64,000 nt of DNA, from NCBI GenBank assembly GCA_032622095.1, contig CP136062.1:56461849-56525848 (forward strand). The letters run 5' to 3'. The stretch's first letter is position 1. Every line of letters starts with the position of its first letter. This DNA comes from Siphonodentalium dalli (Eukaryota; Mollusca; Scaphopoda; Gadilida; Siphonodentaliidae). This document shows, piece by piece, positions 24,066-35,942 of this stretch. The translations under genes were made by a program, and so were the position numbers. The notes beneath the pieces were generated by a model. That model did not search any database and had not been told where the DNA came from. It was given only the letters and a program-made list of their open reading frames with translations.

Positions 24066-24625
24066 CTTCGAAGTGGGTTCATGTGAAGTGGGTTCATGTG
24101 AAGTGGGTTCATGTGAAGTGGGTTCATGTGAAGTAGGCTAATGTGAAGTGGGTTCATGTGAAGTTGGTTCATGTGAAGTTGGTTTATATGAAGTGGGTTC
24201 ATGTGAAGTGGGTTCATGTGAAGTAGGCTCATGTGAAGTGGGTTCTTGTGAAGTGGGTTCATGTGAAGTGGGTTCATGTGAAGTTGGTTCATGTGAAGTT
24301 GGTTCTTGTGAAGTGGGTTCATGTGAAGTTGGTTCAAGTGAAGTTGGTTTATATGAAGTGGGTTCATGTGAAGTGGGTTCATGTGAAGTTGGTTCAAGTG
24401 AAGTTGGTTCATGTGAAGTTGGTTCTTGTGAAGTGGGTTCATGTGAAGTTGGTTCATGTGAAGTTGGTTCATGTGAAGTTGGTTTATGTGAAGTGGGTTC
24501 ATGTGAAGCGGGCTAATGTGAAGTAGGCTCATGTGAAGTGGGTTCATGTGAAGTTGGTTCAAGTGAAGTTGGTTTATATGAAGTGGGTTCATGTGAAGTG
24601 GGTTCATGTGAAGTGGGTAAACATG
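24066..24625. repeat. 15-bp minisatellite, about 37 copies
   Basis: Unit GTGAAGTGGGTTCAT with variants at GGG/TTG and TCA/TTA/TAA. As the period is a multiple of three, frames stay open: GSCEV and VKWVH repeats on the plus strand, MNPLH/INQLH repeats on the minus strand (221 codons at 24059-24724). Openness in several frames of both strands argues for repetition, not selection; no splice sites or homology support a gene. Confidence 0.9.
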
Positions 24626-24829
24626 TGAAGTTTTTTCATACAAAATAAAATTCAAGTCTGTAAAACAACTATCATCAACAAGTACATGTATATATTGACT
24701 TGTTCTTATTTCCGTTATTAACAAGAAGTTGCATCTTGTGCTGGCATACCCTCATTGTGCCAATTGAAACATGGGCCGGATGGAAACCAAATTTTAAATG
24801 ATATATGTATAATGAGCAGATGACACAAA

Positions 24830-25140
24830 TTCAAAGAGGGATAACTCTTAAACAGAAAATGTGAACAACTTCAATGAACACTCTTTTGAAAGCCCTCCTG
24901 GTGTCAAGCCTGCATACCACATTTCATCGAGAACCGATAACCCATTGTTGAGATATACGAGCTGACGGATGGAAATCCAACATTTTCATATGAACAAAGA
25001 GGGATAACTCTTAAACCGAAAATGTGAACAACGTTAATGAACCCTATTTTGAATGCACTCCTGGTGCCAAATCTACATATAAAATTTCATCTTGATTCGA
25101 TAAACTATGGTTGAGATATATGAGCTTTTTGATAAGGGCA
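24830..25140 (+). repeat. Direct repeat of about 180 bp
   Basis: AGAGGGATAACTCTTAAAC, AGAAAATGTGAACAAC and TTGAGATATACGAGCT appear near 24835 and again near 25005 with about 15% differences. Confidence 0.6.
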
Positions 25141-25152
25141 TAAATAATGTCG

Positions 25153-25262
25153 TTTAATGTCGCTTTCAGCAACTAAGGCCATATCACAACATTGCCAGTT
25201 TTAGTGGTGAAGGCAATCCGCACACTTAGGGCTAATATAACAGTGATTTCAATGGTTGATAA
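25153..25262 (-). mobile_element. SINE 3' part, separated from its 5' part at 30216
   Basis: Reverse copy of the SINE at 49838-50150, covering TTGAAATCACTGTTA, CACCACTAAAACTGGCAATG, GATATGGCCTTAG. It stops at ...TTATCAACCATTG and continues at 30216 after the nested insertion. Confidence 0.8.
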
Positions 25263-25264
25263 AT

Positions 25265-25628
25265 AATATTTTTTTAACAAAAATATGTATCTCCTAATAA
25301 GTATCTTGGACACTGAATGAACTAATGGTTATATATTTCTTGCTTGCAAGATTCTAGAAGAAAAATCGAAAATCGGTACGAAGTACCTAAAGTACGTGCA
25401 CGGTCAAACACCAATCAGATTCGACTTCCGCTAAACCATGTGACATTACTTTCGTTATAATAAGCCCTGTCAGGTAGGTCTGCGGTCTTTTAATTTCCCC
25501 CTGCTGTGTGTTCGATGTGTTTTGACCGAGTGCGCGGGGCGGGAATGTTGATCCCAACTGGGAGGGCCCTATGAGTTCAGTATCCAAGATATTTATTAGG
25601 AGATACATATTTTGGGTAAAAAAATATT
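25265..25628. mobile_element. 364-bp palindromic-ended MITE nested at the left edge of the large insertion
   Basis: AATATTTTTTTAAC...ATATGTATCTCCTAATAA at the left faces TTATTAGGAGATACATAT...TAAAAAAATATT at the right. Its interior (25310-25500) matches, inverted, the inner right side of the large insertion (30004-30190), so the two are related. Confidence 0.75.
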
Positions 25629-27298
25629 ATATCTCCGGCAAAGATATCTTGGACACTGAATGAACTAATGGTTATAATTAGAATTCTTGAACAGGAATAG
25701 GCCACGAGGCAGATACGTCAGACTAAGCCTATGAAACCCAACTGCTGAAGCTGAATAGATTTGCATCCTGTAAAGAAAAGTATTGTTCTTGGCAGACATG
25801 TGTAAATATAGACCCTTGTGTCCCATACGCAGTAGCTCAGAACTCCAAAAGCAACTGAGCTCCGAAAAGGAAACAGATGTACCTGTACTTCAGGTGTCCT
25901 AATGTTCACAGAGTGAAGGTGTCTTGGATAAATATTGGTCATAGGCAAGGGAGTTAACTCATTCATGCATGGCCCAAATAGGATATAGAGACCTACCCCC
26001 GGGGGATGATTGGTCAAAGGGTAGGAGCCTGAGCAGGCCTTAAGATTCGGAGAGAAACACTGAATCGACTCTCGCAACGATCCAAGTGAAATGGTGATAT
26101 TTTCAGGGCTTGATGACCTAACGTGATTCAGCATTTGATGTTCGAAAAATGATTTGCATCTGGAGCCCTGCAGAGGGACCCAGGGGAGAGAGGAGAAGCC
26201 TGTTTGTCACAGACCAATGGAGCACCAGGGATACACCATGAGAATATTTGCAGGGAGTTGTGCTTATGGGGACCCGGACACTGGGAATAATGGCCGGTAA
26301 AAGAAAAGCATACACCTAGAGGTGTGACCAAGACAGAGTCCACATCTGGTACCACAAGCCAAGTAACTGGAAATTGAAATGTAGTGTCAACCCAGAGGAT
26401 TAACGGATACAGCTAATGGAAATGACGGAACATTCTGGCTACCGGTGATGTAACTAACAGCCCTGCAGGTGTTATAAAATTATGTGGAACGGATAATATT
26501 TTGTTCTGGTGTGTGCTTAGTGAACCCATACCATGGGTAACAGAAGCGTTACAGAAACTGTTAGAAGCACAACAACAGTTACTGGCATTATAAACCACAT
26601 ATGGGCATCTGGCAACTCAATGAAATACCTGAATAATCTTGAATGTCGCAAAACAAGGTGATAATCAGTTATCGCGAGACCACCATGAAACTGGCACGAC
26701 CAGTATTTTCATTCGCGGCAGTGTCATGTTGAGATAACCTCCAGGCCGCAAAATTCCAGGCCAGAACTAATGTTAACTTAAATAGTGTGACGGATCACTG
26801 CCGACGTTGCCACACAGCTGTGTAAACTTGGTCGACATGCGACAGCGGAGATGTTGAAGAAAACCAACCACTGTGGTGTCTATTGGATCGTTGGTTTAGT
26901 TGGACCTGAGAACTGCAGAACCTTACATGACCCTGATATGAGAAGGAGGAGAATGCCCACCCCCAACCCTGAGAACGAGTCAGGATGGCATGATCCGGTT
27001 TGTTGGAGATGGTACTAGTGGAACTCCTGGTCAGAACCCCGGGACTGAATACCATACCTGAACAGAGGAGACGAGGACTGACCGACACCTCGGCTGATGA
27101 GAGGGACTGAATCACGCAATCCCCGACGTAAAATCTGATGAGAATTAGAATAGCAAATGTAAGGTTATTCTCGGAAAAGCGGCGCTATCGCTGAATAAAT
27201 GTGCTATGGTGATCCTCACCCAAGAGAACAGATTTGAAGGCCTCCAATTCTGATCAAGTGAGAAGGCAAAGCTGGACTGGACTCCTGGTCTGTTCGGG

Positions 27299-29440
27299 GA
27301 AAAGATGGGAATGGGGTGACATGACCTGATCATGGAGACCTCTGCGGTTAGCGTGTATTAATTGTCCTCAAGGACAACGCAGTGAGGCAAGTTCTCATTC
27401 CGCCGGGGGTGTACTGACGCTACGAATGAAGTGTAAGTTCGGGTGGTACACGATTGAAATCTCACGCCAGGGTTCGACCCCTGAGCAAGAATGCATGCAC
27501 TTAAGCATCACCCCACAAGGCAGCTTTGTCATACCTGGGAAAAGCACAGGAACGGATCCTACTAGAGCAGTGCCTGCAAGTGCAGTAGCCAGGTGACTGG
27601 TCGGCGAGTACAAATAAAGGAGGTAATAGTGTAAAAAAAAAAAAAAAAAAAATTTAATTATTGCGACTGGTCTGCGACAAGTAACAATGTGGTAGCCACG
27701 GCAAGAAAAGGTTCTGAAAACCGGTATATTCCACGATAGAATGAACCCGGATGGACTGAGGCAGGATCAGCGGTAGCTGCTGCAGAACATCCAGTGCTGC
27801 ACTTTTCTGCGGAGGAGGCCGCGACCGATAAGGAGGAGGCATGTCCAGTAACCAACGCCATGTTGATGGAGGAAGCGGGAGGTCTTTCGGGGAAAAGATG
27901 GAAATGGGCGACATGACTGTATCGTGGGGACCTCTGTGTTAGCTGGTATCAATTGTTCATCAATGACAATACAGTGAGGTGAGTACTCAGTGGTGTACTG
28001 TGAGATTCCACACTAATGTAATCGAGGGTGGTACACTGTATAAATCGCATGCCAGGGTCTGACCCCTGAGCATGGTCGCTTGCACAGGAGCGTCACACCC
28101 CAAGTCATGCAAGTCAGCGTTCGGCATACCTGTGAGAAGCACAGGATCGGCTCCTACGAGGGCAGGGCCTGCAATGGCTGCAGCCGGTTCATTGTTAGGC
28201 TAGTACAAATAACAGAGGTAATATTGTAAAAACAATCTGTTTTATGATCACGACCTGTCAGCGACAGGTAACAATGGTGTGGCCATGGCGAGAAAAGGTG
28301 CTGAAAACCTGTATGGGCCGCGATAGAATGAACCTGGATTGATCGAGGGAGGACCATGCAGCGGTAGCTGCCGCAGAACATCCACTGCTGCTCTTCACTG
28401 CGGAGACTGTGGAGACCGCGACTACGAATAGAGGAGGCATGACCACCAACCTACTCCGAGCCTGCAGCGCAGGCAGTACCGAGTTTGCAGGAAAAGGCGC
28501 CACGAATTATTGTTTCGTCATGATATGGAGGCCCCATCCAGTCCTTCGATTGTGGGGAAAACAGGTATTTTGGACGATCACGTGTCACGTTCAAAGTTTA
28601 CTAGCGCAGTTGTGGAAGTTGTTGAGAAATTATATAATAATGATCAAAGAGGGTCCATGTTGGTGATATGTTAGCTCAGTTGTAGCGAGAGTGGCCAGAC
28701 CCCGTTTTAAATGAACCACAACAATGCGGTAGTGTGCCTGTTTTCCGGGGCACTGTTAGTACTGTGCTGGTAATGCATGCAAAGAATGGTGCACAAATGT
28801 TAGCCATAAATCGAAGGACTGACCCATCCGAAACTACCCTCTTGGAAGGCACTCTCGGATGGACACGGCGAACTCGGACACGCATCAAACGTTTCCAAAT
28901 CCAGGGGATGTAGTGACAGCACACCCTCGTCTCCAAGTGGCACCATCCGTCCAGGAGATGGAGAAAAGGGGCAAGCATCCCGACTAGGTTGCCTGGTGTG
29001 ATGAGGAACAAATTCCGGTGCCTCAGGATTTAAGAAGCCTGGAAAGGTTCTGGCCTGGGTAGCCGAAGAAGGCCAGGAACCATAAGGCCAAGGCCACACT
29101 GGGGGAGGTGGCACAAACGCAGGAGAATAGCCGGGATACTGGCCTGCCCCAGGACCAGGAGGGACGGAAACCGTAAAAGACTCGATGAATGGAGGACAGG
29201 TCGGAACCCGTGCGGCGAAATCCCCTGGAATGGAGGCGGTGGCAGGTGACACATTGAACTGCAAGGCAGGCAATGGGTCGATAGCACCGGGGCTTGCAAG
29301 CTTTTACGGACCACCAGCATTGTGGTAGCTATGGCAAGTAGCCGGCATGTGCAGCGAAGGAAAGAACCCGGACACGCCGGAGGCAGGACCAGCGGAAGCT
29401 GCCACTGAACTTCCAACACTGAACTTCCAACGTGGTCTTC
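27299..29440. repeat. Diverged tandem blocks of about 590 bp
   Basis: GGGAAAAGATGG...GACATGAC recurs at 27299 and 27891; GACCTCTG.GTTAGC at 27340 and 27929; CACGCCAGGGTTCGACCCCTGAGC at 27463 and its variant at 28045; AAGTAACAATGTGGTAGCCA at 27677 and GGTAACAATGGTGTGGCCAT at 28267, with a third weaker start near 29309. Confidence 0.75.
28800..29273 (-). CDS. Proline-rich open frame inside the GC-rich element, function unknown
   Basis: A minus-strand frame of about 157 codons rich in Pro, Ser and Gly (segments such as PPGPGAGQYPGY and FVPPPPVWPWPYGSW). It has no ATG at its 5' end; it opens after a stop near 29300, and CCTGCCTTGCAG just inside could be a splice acceptor. The proline-rich composition is reminiscent of gag-like or capsid-like low-complexity regions of mobile elements, but I see no zinc knuckle or catalytic motif. 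Overlapping frames on both strands in this GC-rich stretch are less biased. It may be a decayed exon or chance. Confidence 0.3.
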   Translation of the reverse strand: MPALQFNVSPATASIPGDFAARVPTCPPFIESFTVSVPPGPGAGQYPGYSPAFVPPPPVWPWPYGSWPSSATQARTFPGFLNPEAPEFVPHHTRQPSRDACPFSPSPGRMVPLGDEGVLSLHPLDLETFDACPSSPCPSESAFQEGSFGWVSPSIYG

Positions 29441-30215
29441 GTAAAAGTATTTAATACTTTAATCAATGTAGAGACAAGACTCACATTGGCTAGTTTATCT
29501 GGCATCCGTGAGTAGAAATATTGTACAATATTCTTGCCAAATTGTTTTGATAGGAATTTTCAGTCAAAGTGACAACTCCAAACTGGAGCAGTTTATAAGT
29601 CAACACCGTATTGCAACCGGTACATGTTTGAAAATCCCGACGAGAACCCGAATTATTCTAAGAGCGGGAAGCCCAAACGGGAAACGGCATTGTTTGCGTT
29701 AGCAAAAAACGACATTTAGTCTGAGTGATTCTCGTAAACAAAACAAAATAGTTTTAGTGGTTATTGCAATTAGATATCCACGGAGCACTGTCATTGAAGA
29801 GAGGAATTCCCAAACCCCTAGCAAACAATGACGAGACAGTATTGTAGAAGAAAGTATTGTGGATCAATTGTGAAAACGGATTCCGAAAACGTAAACACGT
29901 GTCATTGCACGAAATTAGGAAACGTTGCATTGTCATGAACAATATAGTCAAGATAACGTTCATTAAAGTTTGAACGGATGAACATAGTGACTTATCTTGC
30001 ATCTAGAAGAAATTAAAAGACCGCAGACCTACCTGACAGGGCTTTTTATAATGAAAGGAATGTCACATGGTTTAGCGGAAGTCGAATCTGATTGGGTTTG
30101 ACCGTGAGCGTACTTTAGGTACTTTGTACCAATTTTCCTTCTAGAATCTTGCAAGCAAAAAATATATAACCATTAGTTCATTTAGTGTCCAAGATATCTT
30201 TGCCGGAGATATTCG

Positions 30216-30385
30216 TCGACCATGAGTGGCAAACCACAGGCGAGTAACTGGCAACTCCAACAGAAAACGAATTTGAGTTACAAAGTCCATCATGGAACCA
30301 TGTGGATTTAAACCCCCATCAACAGAGCTGGAAGGCGAGATGGCTTGGATTTGTACCCCTAACTGACTGAGCCCACTACTTGTCA
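30216..30385 (-). mobile_element. SINE 5' part, other half of the split copy
   Basis: Reverse-strand match to the first half of the SINE at 49838: GGCAAACCAC, GGCGAGTAACTGGCAACTCC, GAGTTACAAAGTCCA and CATGTGGATTTAAACCC (B-box region). Confidence 0.8.
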
Positions 30386-31420
30386 ATGAGGAACTACTTA
30401 CAATTAAATAGAAATTAATCAACATATATCTTATATATATATCCAAATAAATCTATTCTAAATATACATATATAAATAAATGCACATAAAGCTGGAATGC
30501 ATGATCAGTCAGCTCAGACAAAACGTCATGAAAGACTTCAGGGGTCAGTTATAGTTTTTTAATGACTTTCCTTTACGAAGTGTCTCTTGCACCCAGCCGT
30601 AAAAATGGCTACAGTCATGAGATATTCGCCGTGACATCATATAATTTACATAACGTCTGCTAGAGCTATTGATTTTGTTTCTCCGGCGATCTTCAGCATA
30701 GTTAAAAGTTTTCAGAAAATTAACACCCAAAATTAGTGGGCCGCGAGGATGGTTTACGGAACAATGTTATGAGTAGGCCTATGCATGGGTTCACTCTGAA
30801 TACGACAAACCCCAGAGTGAACCACGTTTAAAAATATCTTATTTTTGAAATACTTAGGATGTTGCTTATACACCATGTAGAGGTCAATAAACATACATGC
30901 AGTGGACCCATTTCTAACTTATTATCGCAATGAAATCTATCTATAATCTAGACTACTTTATTCAAGAAGTCCATACTGCACTTTTCCAGAATCATTTTTT
31001 AGCTCTACTTCTGTATAATGTCAGTGTCTGGCGTAGTGCAGTGTCAAGACGTAGATTTAAAATTCACGGCGATATTTACTGAGTTGTAAATGGAGCCACG
31101 TTGATAAACTGATAGATGTTATGAAAACGTCATACAATAGCCAACTGTTGTCACCCCAGGTGGCTCTTTGTATAGAATTATCACTAAATTAGCCATAAAT
31201 CACCTGAAGACAATGACAATCGGTAAAATGGATGCATATTTCAGTAACCAGCCCATTTCAAGCTCAAATGCCACGCATCAATTGTTTGGTTTGGGGCCCA
31301 GTTACTAGAAACTTGCATCCATTTATTTTGACGATGCCACACCACAAAGTTGAATAAATTGGCACAATGTTTAAAAAAATAATATGGTGATAAATGCAAG
31401 TACTCAAAGCATGTGACTAT
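30386..31420. other. No gene seen
   Basis: AT-rich, with a TATA-rich patch at 30425-30480 and a small hairpin, GTTCACTCTG/CAGAGTGAAC, at 30788-30820. No supported frame. Confidence 0.4.
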
Positions 31421-31808
31421 TTAACCCTTTACCCAACAGAAGGGCCCTGTGCCAATGCATTCTCTTATATATGCGAGTCGACCATAGGTCGCCTCGCATA
31501 TATAAGAGAATGCATTGGCTTAACAAATTAAAAATTATAAAATTGTTAAAGAATGTAAGAAAAAATGGTAAAAAGTGTTTTTTTTAGGCCAATGCATTCT
31601 CTTATATATGCGAGGCGACCTATGGTCGACTCGCATATATAAGAGAATGCATTGGCACAGGGCATAACTGTAACTATCACAATGTGGTCAAGGAGCCGGT
31701 TCCAATGATATCCATATTTGTATGGTTCTATTGAGACAGACCGAAGATATTTTAGGCTGTTGAAGCTTTATTTGGCCGGTTTTGGCCGGTTTGTTGGGTA
31801 AAGGGTTA
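31421..31808. mobile_element. Complete TTAA/piggyBac-like MITE (CCCTTTACCCAACA family)
   Basis: TTAA-CCCTTTACCCAACA at the left and TGTTGGGTAAAGGG-TTAA at the right: 14-bp terminal repeats flanked by TTAA, the piggyBac signature. Two hairpins built from CCAATGCATTCTCTTATATA/TATATAAGAGAATGCATTGG lie at 31450-31520 and 31590-31665, followed by the unique tail ATGATATCCATATTTGTATG. Confidence 0.85.
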
Positions 31809-31955
31809 ATACAGAACATCTATATAGTGTGGAGATTGATCATGTTAAACGGGGACGTGGAAACTGGGGGGAAGGAGAGCAACTTTGGTCAATATTTTCA
31901 ACAGTTGGAAATTTAATGCCTGGCACAACATTAGTTGACAATAGTACACCACATA

Positions 31956-32171
31956 TACAGTAATGCCCAAAGTAATCGACTCCTTAACCACAGCAGAATT
32001 ATGGGTAACTTTTCAGGATTTAGTCGGAAATATGGCTTGTTGCAATTCGTCGGAAAGCTCTCACTGAGAGCTTTCCGATGAATGGCAGCAAGCCATATTG
32101 CCGACTAAATCCTGAAAAGTTACCCATAATTCTGGTGTGGTTAAGGAGTCGATTAATTAGGGCATTACTAC
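31956..32171. mobile_element. Palindromic MITE, CAGTAATGCCC family
   Basis: TA-CAGTAATGCCC at the left; the right end reads GGGCATTACTA, one base off. Arms pair over about 100 bases around a loop at 32062. Confidence 0.85.
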
Positions 32172-32462
32172 AGGTTGAAATTGTTCACATTGCTTCATAT
32201 TCCAATCAGTAATTAGAGGGGAATTTGTTGTTTTTAGACCAACAGTGGCACATTTTTGTAAATATTTGAACTTTGGGAATTTTAAAACCAAAATCCTAAG
32301 AATGAAAACCATGCCAATGTTCAGACTATGTAGATGTTTTGTTTGTACATGTAAAAGATAGAAGCCAGTTAAAACTAACTTTTGTTTCTAAGATTGCAAC
32401 TAGCTACTACTGCTGAAGGGTAATTCTCATAAGAAAAACATACGACATGGTTGGATTCCCAC

Positions 32463-33076
32463 CTAACCCTTTCTATACTAAATACTTATTGATGAGTAGT
32501 TTCCATAGGAAATGTTCAGAAAGTAAGTTCAGCGCTGTTTGTTGAACTTATTATCTGAACATTTGCCACAAATTAATATGCATCCTTCTGCATTTATATT
32601 ATACCAGGGGATTACCCATCACAAATGACGGTGACAAACATGACATGCATGAAAATATCGTCAATGCTGCAGTTTGTCCGGAATTTGGCTTTGGTGTTTT
32701 GTAATGACGGACGCCGCTGAAAACACATTCGTCTTCGGAGAAACACATTATATCAGTGAAAATATCGTCTTGCTAACATTTGGGAAACTCGTTATATCTC
32801 AGGTTGTCTTGTATTGATTGGCCTGATATTTTGCATGTCAAGATGAGCTGCAGGGGATGGTCAAACTGAATTGGGTGCAATTGGACATGTCAGAGGATGA
32901 TATATTTTTAGACGCGCGAAAATCGTGATCGAGTTACAGGCAGACACACAGACAAATTGGCTTTTATATAGGTAGATTGTCGTCTGCTTATATTTCCCTT
33001 GAAATGAATAATAAACCATTCCAATATATACTTTTATAACTGGGTGGGAGAATCTATTTAGTAAATAAAGGGTTAA
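32463..33076. mobile_element. TTAA MITE of the minisatellite family with internal insertion
   Basis: CTAACCCTTTCTATACTAAATAC at the left and TTAGTAAATAAAGGGTTAA at the right. It has the inner inverted repeat AAATGTTCAGAAAGTAAGTT / GAACTTATTATCTGAACATTT. Compared with the copy at 23113 it carries about 370 extra bases (about 32605-32975) before CGTCTGCTTATATTTCC. Confidence 0.75.
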
Positions 33077-33155
33077 ATAGATGGTTGATGGCTGGTCAGG
33101 GATCAGTTTGGGCTAACATACCTATATGGGTTTCATACAGGCATATAGAAGTCAC

Positions 33156-33372
33156 TACAGTAATGCCCTAAGTAATCGACCCCCTAACCACAGCAAAATT
33201 ATGGGTAACTTTTCAGGATTTAGTCGGAAATATGGCTTGTTGCCATTCATCGGAAAGCTCTCATTAAGAGCTTTCCGATGAATGGCAACAAGCCATATTT
33301 CCGACTAAATCCTGAAAAGTTACACATAATTCTACTGCGGTTAAGGAGTCGATTATTTAGGGCATTACTGTA
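33156..33372. mobile_element. Palindromic MITE, CAGTAATGCCC family
   Basis: TA-CAGTAATGCCC and GGGCATTACTG-TA ends are intact, with near-perfect arms around the loop at 33263. Confidence 0.9.
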
Positions 33373-33399
33373 CTTCAATTTGAAAAGTTTGACAAACGA

Positions 33400-33483
33400 C
33401 CTATGTCCATTTGTTGGAACTTATTATCTGAACAATTCCTATGGGAACTACTCATCAATGAGTATTTAGTATAGGAAGAGTAA
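33400..33483. mobile_element. MITE end fragment equal to one minisatellite unit
   Basis: GAACTTATTATCTGAACAAT, GGGAACTACTCATCAATGAG and TATTTAGTATAGGAAGAG: a single copy of the sequence that repeats at 5911-8205. Confidence 0.75.
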
Positions 33484-33498
33484 TATCCAGAATGCATG

Positions 33499-33723
33499 TA
33501 CAGTAATGCCCTATTAGGTAAAATAATCGACTCCTTAATCACAGCAGAATTATGGGTAATTTTTCAGGATTTAGTCGGAAATATGGCTTGTTGCCATTCA
33601 TCGGAAAGCTCTCACTGAGAGCTTTCCGATGAATGGCAACAAGCCATATTTCCGACTAAATCCTGAAAAATTACCCATAATTCTGCTGTGATTAAGGAGT
33701 AGATTATTTAGGACATTACTGTA
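33499..33723. mobile_element. Palindromic MITE, CAGTAATGCCC family
   Basis: TA-CAGTAATGCCC and GGACATTACTG-TA; near-perfect arms around a loop at 33613, with a short extra TAGGTAAAAT-like insertion near the left end. Confidence 0.9.
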
Positions 33724-34026
33724 CTCTTCACTACACATTCTGGTAGGCTGTGTACTAATTATATTCTCTTGGTGAGCGTTACCTCTTCAGATTACTATTC
33801 ACTTCTAAAAATGATAACTACCACACAAGTTCTAATCGAGATGCAAATGATTCAAAATAATAATAATGAAATCCTGATAGCAAAAGGAAAAAAATATAAG
33901 AACAAATTAAGCAAATAGCTTTTAGGTTGTCTGCTGAACTCATCAGCTGACAACTGTCAAAATATGGTGCTGGACATTTGCAAAGTGAGGTCTTCAGAGG
34001 GTTGCACAGTGGATTAGCATCACTGA

Positions 34027-34457
34027 TTAAAGGTACTCAATCCGATTCGATGTTCCCCATATCATCTGGTTCCAACAACAACAATATTTTTTGAAATGCA
34101 GCTTCAGTTATCAGAATCGAGTAGTTGCCCAAAAACAATGCTGTAGTACAAAATTGCCCAAAACCTGTTATTTATCAACATTTTGTTCATCGAAATTTTG
34201 CTGGTTTGTCAAATATCTGACACAAAAAAGCCACTTGATTTTAGAGTTATCAATCTTCATCCGTAATTTGGTCTGAGACAATCTGTTTACTGGGCAACTT
34301 AAATTGTAGGTGGTGAAAAATAATAGATTTCTAACATCTATATCTGATCACTTTGAGCTTTGAAGGGTGGGTTCCTCAACTCGAATAAAATATTTTTAAC
34401 CCCCGAAGCCAAGGAAATAGTAATATGTGAGCGTTAATTCAGATTGAGTACCTTTAA
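34027..34457. mobile_element. Complete TTAA MITE (AAAGGTACTC family)
   Basis: TTAAAGGTACTCAATCCGAT and ATTGAGTACCTTTAA; the full family body lies between. Confidence 0.8.
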
Positions 34458-34547
34458 ATAGCATTAATTCAGCTAATTCCTCAGTTGCACTACCTGTCCC
34501 ATTTTGTTTCACACAATGCTGTATCACAATATATAAGATGATATTTG

Positions 34548-35010
34548 TGACCCGCCATATCAAATCCAGTCGTAAGTCGGGATTTTTTTACCCTGTGCCA
34601 ATGCATTCTCTTATATATGCGAGTCGACCATAGGTCGCCTCACATATATAAGAGAATGCATTGGCCTAACAATTTTTTATCATTTTTTTTAAATAAATGT
34701 TTCTTACAATTTTTAGGACATAAAATAAAAAAACATCCATTTATACCCTGCAGGGAGCCCCACACATATATAGAAGCATATAGAAGAGTGTTGTCTGCTC
34801 ATGTTTGTCTGGGGCTCTGTATGGGTGAAATTATAAAATTGTTAAAGAATACAAGAAAAAATTATTAAAGTTGTAAAAAATTGTTAGACCAATGCATTCT
34901 CTTATATATGTGAGGCGACCTATGGTCGACTCGCATATATAAGAGAATGCATTGGCACAGTGTAAAAAAATCCCGACTTACGACTGGATTTGATATGGCG
35001 GGTCACATAT
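34548..35010. mobile_element. Complete element with GTGACCCGCCATATCAAATC inverted ends
   Basis: The left end GTGACCCGCCATATCAAATC is matched by GATTTGATATGGCGGGTCAC at the right, continuing inward through AGTCGTAAGTCGGGATTTTT and the TATAAGAGAATGCATTGG hairpins at about 34600-34668 and 34892-34962. The centre carries a sequence like the 113-bp tandem unit at 49140-49620. Confidence 0.85.
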
Positions 35011-35690
35011 ATGTCTTAGTTTAAATATTTATATTAATAATGTTACTATCTATTATTAATTCAATAAAATAATTTTCATCATGATTCATATAAAATATGA
35101 TGTTTTATTAATTAGCACTCTGTTGCAAATTGAGAGTCCCAAGTTTCTGTGTCAAAAATATCACGGGCTCGCTGCATGGGTGTTTATCATGCTGGCCTAT
35201 TAGATTGACCAATGAGAATGTAGATCTACTGACAGGATATGAGGGTATGTTAGGTTCACTTTGATTGACACTGACCCCATATTGAAGCCCCAGGTGGCAT
35301 ATGGATTCATATGGGGTCGAGAGATACCATCTTGTTTTTCTTGGAACTCTGCCGCCTCGGGGATATTTTCGGTGTATTTTGGTGCCAAGAAAAAGGAAAT
35401 CTGTCGGAAATCATGTTTTGCCAATTTAAAGACTTAGTACCATGTACCAAAACCTGTATGTGATATATTCGAGGAATTCTAAAGACTCATAAATTAATTA
35501 TCAAACTCAATTTGTTGTCCTATTTCTGGTGATTAGCTATTGACTCAATGCATTGACATTCAACGCCCATGGTGCGTCACCGTGATGTTACATAAGTTAA
35601 TGGCCATATGCGACATATTTAACGTACTAGATTACTGAATTTCGTAAAAGAATTAAAATTCTCATAAGGAAAGCATGATAAAATCGCTAC
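35011..35690. other. No gene seen
   Basis: AT-rich sequence. A 74-codon minus-strand frame at 35200-35424 has no recognisable motif. Confidence 0.4.
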
Positions 35691-35710
35691 AGGACTCTTT
35701 GATGCCGGCT

Positions 35711-35805
35711 ACGGTGACATATGAGGCTCAGTGAGATAAATATCGGGCTCGGCTGGCGTCTTGCCCGATATTAATCTCACTTCGCCTCATATGACACCGT
35801 ATCCA
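35711..35805. repeat. 95-bp hairpin
   Basis: GGCTACGGTGACATATGAGG and AATATCGGGC pair with GCCCGATATT and CCTCATATGACACCGTATCC around a loop near 35760. Possibly a solo MITE. Confidence 0.7.
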
Positions 35806-35942
35806 GCAACAACTCGCCCTGTAACTTATAATACAGTACCAGGCCTCATAATATGGTGCCGAACATTTGCAGAATGAGGTCCCCAGAGGGTGAATTTAGT
35901 GATAATTAAGAAATGATGTGCAGATTGATTGGAGTCATTGGA

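Larger units (their letters stand above)
25629..30211. mobile_element. 4.6-kb GC-rich inverted-repeat element, transposase not identified
   Basis: The left end ATATCTCCGGCAAAGATATCTTGGACACTGAATGAACTAATGG (25629-25672) matches the complement of the right end (30165-30211) with one mismatch. The interior from about 25700 to 29450 is clearly richer in G and C than everything around it. It contains diverged tandem blocks of about 590 bp, a 20-base poly-A at 27633 and the proline-rich frame at 28800-29273. I see no DDE triad, integrase, reverse transcriptase or helicase motif in any frame, so it is non-autonomous, decayed or of an unrecognised type. With the adjacent MITE it splits a SINE. Confidence 0.7.

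Noticed and set aside
26795-27115. 106-codon minus-strand frame in the GC-rich insertion
   Set aside because: GC-rich sequence has few stops; overlapping frames of similar length exist on this strand and none has a recognisable motif.
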